DNA of 64,000 bases from CAZBXD01 sp965216395 (GTDB taxonomy: Bacteria; Pseudomonadota; Alphaproteobacteria; Micavibrionales; SZUA-601): positions 1,178,001 to 1,242,000 of the forward strand of contig OZ244156.1 of the NCBI GenBank assembly GCA_965216395.1, read 5' to 3'. The notes beneath the pieces were generated by a model. That model saw nothing but the letters and a program-made list of their open reading frames with translations, did no database searches and was not told where the DNA came from. The position numbers and the translations under genes were made by a program. The stretch's first letter is position 1; each line of letters opens with the position of its first letter. Of the stretch, positions 63,162-64,000 are shown one piece after another.

Positions 63162-63485
63162 ATGTCAAAAGTGACCATTTCTTTAAACGGAAAATCATAC
63201 AGCGTGGCGTGTGATGAAGGACAAGAAAATCGTGTTTTAGAACTCAGTGCTTATATTGATCAACGCATCCGCGCCATCGCACAAGCTGGTGCGGCCAGTA
63301 GTGAACCTTATCTTTTAGTTCTTGGCGCTTTGGTTTTGGCCGATGAATTATTTACTGAACGTGAAAAAAAATCAAATACGACACAAACAGCTAAAAACAC
63401 CAGACAAACTGAAATTGATATTAGTGCTGTTGACCACTTAACAAAAAAGATTGAAGCCTTGGCTGAAAAAATCGCTGGTGCATAA
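63162..63485 (+). CDS. zapA: Cell division protein ZapA
   Basis: The 107-aa protein has the ZapA start (VTISLNGKSYSVACDEGQENRVLELSAYIDQRIRAIA) and a following coiled coil (LGALVLADELFTEREKK). ZapA binds FtsZ and bundles filaments at midcell. Synteny with the DUF4164-like gene, 6S RNA and 5-FCL supports it. Confidence 0.93.
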   Translation: MSKVTISLNGKSYSVACDEGQENRVLELSAYIDQRIRAIAQAGAASSEPYLLVLGALVLADELFTEREKKSNTTQTAKNTRQTEIDISAVDHLTKKIEALAEKIAGA

Positions 63486-63497
63486 GATATTATTCTA

Positions 63498-63526
63498 TTG
63501 AAAATAATCACTGATAGATACATAAT
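63498..63526 (+). promoter_or_regulatory. Sigma-70 promoter of 6S RNA
   Basis: TTGAAA (63498-63503) and CATAAT (63521-63526) are separated by 17 bp. A transcript starting about 4-8 bases later agrees with the 6S stem beginning near 63530. Confidence 0.6.
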
Positions 63527-63529
63527 ATA

Positions 63530-63681
63530 GAAGCTGCGGCGCATGTCAGAATTCTCATTCTCGGGGCCTATGTATTTTATAAGGGCGCTGCCTCTGTTAA
63601 GATCGTGGTCTTATTATGTGGTGCCCACCTGTGCTTTTAGGGCCGCAGGTGAATAAGAAAATTCAACGGCGTCGCGGCATC
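63530..63681 (+). ncRNA. ssrS: 6S RNA
   Basis: The segment lies between zapA and the 5-FCL gene, the conserved 6S position. A 13-base closing stem is clear. GAAGCTGCGGCGC (63530-63542) pairs with GCGTCGCGGCATC (63669-63681), with two G-U pairs and one mismatch. The distal arm has CTTATT (63610-63615) with AATAAG (63652-63657) and CACCTG (63626-63631) with CAGGTG (63646-63651). Between lies the central bubble. 6S RNA binds sigma-70 polymerase and shuts down many promoters in stationary phase. Ends are estimated to within a few bases. Confidence 0.88.
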
Positions 63682-63720
63682 TTTGCCTTATATTAATTTT
63701 TAAGCTTTTCAATCCAGTTC

Positions 63721-64000
63721 ATGATGACAACATATATGCAAAAAAAAGATGTTCGTGTTCTCGCACGTTCAAAAAGGCGTGAGACACATAACAAAAATGG
63801 ACGTGAGTTTTGTCAAAAGATCACACAACTTTTTTTTGATACACAGCATTTTATGCCAAAAACTGTCTTTGCTTGTTATTACCCTATTGGTTCAGAAATC
63901 AACTCTCGACCCTTGATTGATGATTTAAACCTTAAAGGGCACATCACTGGGCTGCCCGTTATTACAGCGCGTAATTCAGCGCTTGTTTTTCACCTTTACC
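63721..64000 (+). CDS. 5-formyltetrahydrofolate cyclo-ligase, N-terminal part (cut by window end)
   Basis: An open frame runs from ATG 63721 (with further in-frame ATGs at 63724 and 63736) to the window end, about 93 codons. It contains KKDVRVLARSKRRETHN, then FACYYPIGSEINSRPLIDDL and LPVITARNSALVFHLY, which match the N-terminal half of the 5-FCL/YgfA family. The enzyme converts 5-formyl- to 5,10-methenyl-tetrahydrofolate using ATP. It directly follows the 6S RNA, the conserved ssrS-ygfA pairing, and may be processed from the same transcript. Confidence 0.85.
   Translation, partial: MMTTYMQKKDVRVLARSKRRETHNKNGREFCQKITQLFFDTQHFMPKTVFACYYPIGSEINSRPLIDDLNLKGHITGLPVITARNSALVFHLY

Overview
The window is a gene-dense chromosomal segment of a flagellated, AT-rich alphaproteobacterium. 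The evidence for the class is a Caulobacter-type flagellar operon with FlbD, the cell-cycle regulator GcrA, an NrsF-type anti-sigma factor, the hemC-hemD-mitofilin-hemY block and the zapA-6S RNA-5-FCL arrangement. The order cannot be fixed by eye; a Rhodospirillales- or Micavibrionales-like lineage seems plausible. No tRNA, rRNA, CRISPR array, prophage or transposase was seen.

Layout. 1-5.5 kb: the end of a cell-wall amidase, PBP1a, an ECF sigma/NrsF anti-sigma pair, recR and cysQ. 5.5-17.6 kb: a leftward flagellar operon fliF-fliG-fliH-fliN-motA-flbD-flhA-flhF-flhG-(fliK-like). 17.6-19.2 kb: a 333-bp divergent control region, a FlaG-like small gene and an unknown coiled-coil gene. 19.3-25.3 kb: mrp, then hflK-hflC-DUF2065-degP and miaA. 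25.3-29.1 kb: a lone FlgC-like gene, a porin-like protein, a PLP-binding protein, a winged-helix regulator and two unknowns. 29.1-36.4 kb: a leftward tsaD-gpsA-epimerase operon, divergent from hemC-hemD-mic60-hemY. 36.4-44.7 kb: two divergent L,D-transpeptidases, a degenerate NDUFAF5-type methyltransferase, thioredoxin, a 23S rRNA/tRNA m5U methyltransferase-like gene, yihY, a Sua5-type gene, an FAD-linked oxidase and an exported peroxiredoxin-like protein.

The most distinctive region is 44.8-58.4 kb. It is a self-contained, Lap-type type I secretion adhesin island. It holds an RHH-PAS regulator divergent from a 1848-residue repeat adhesin, a TolC outer-membrane channel, a LapG-type transglutaminase-like cysteine protease, an OmpA-like protein, and the HlyD and ABC exporter pair. 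The adhesin carries a TAAG sequence at residues 121-124, just after its N-terminal module. This matches the di-alanine site that LapG cleaves in Pseudomonas LapA, so the island probably encodes a surface adhesin whose retention is controlled by proteolysis. No LapD-like c-di-GMP receptor lies in the window.

58.5-64 kb: gcrA with an unusual acidic tail, a GNAT gene, gap and tkt, then a small coiled-coil gene, zapA, a 6S RNA with a convincing closing stem and promoter, and the start of a 5-formyltetrahydrofolate cyclo-ligase gene cut by the window end.
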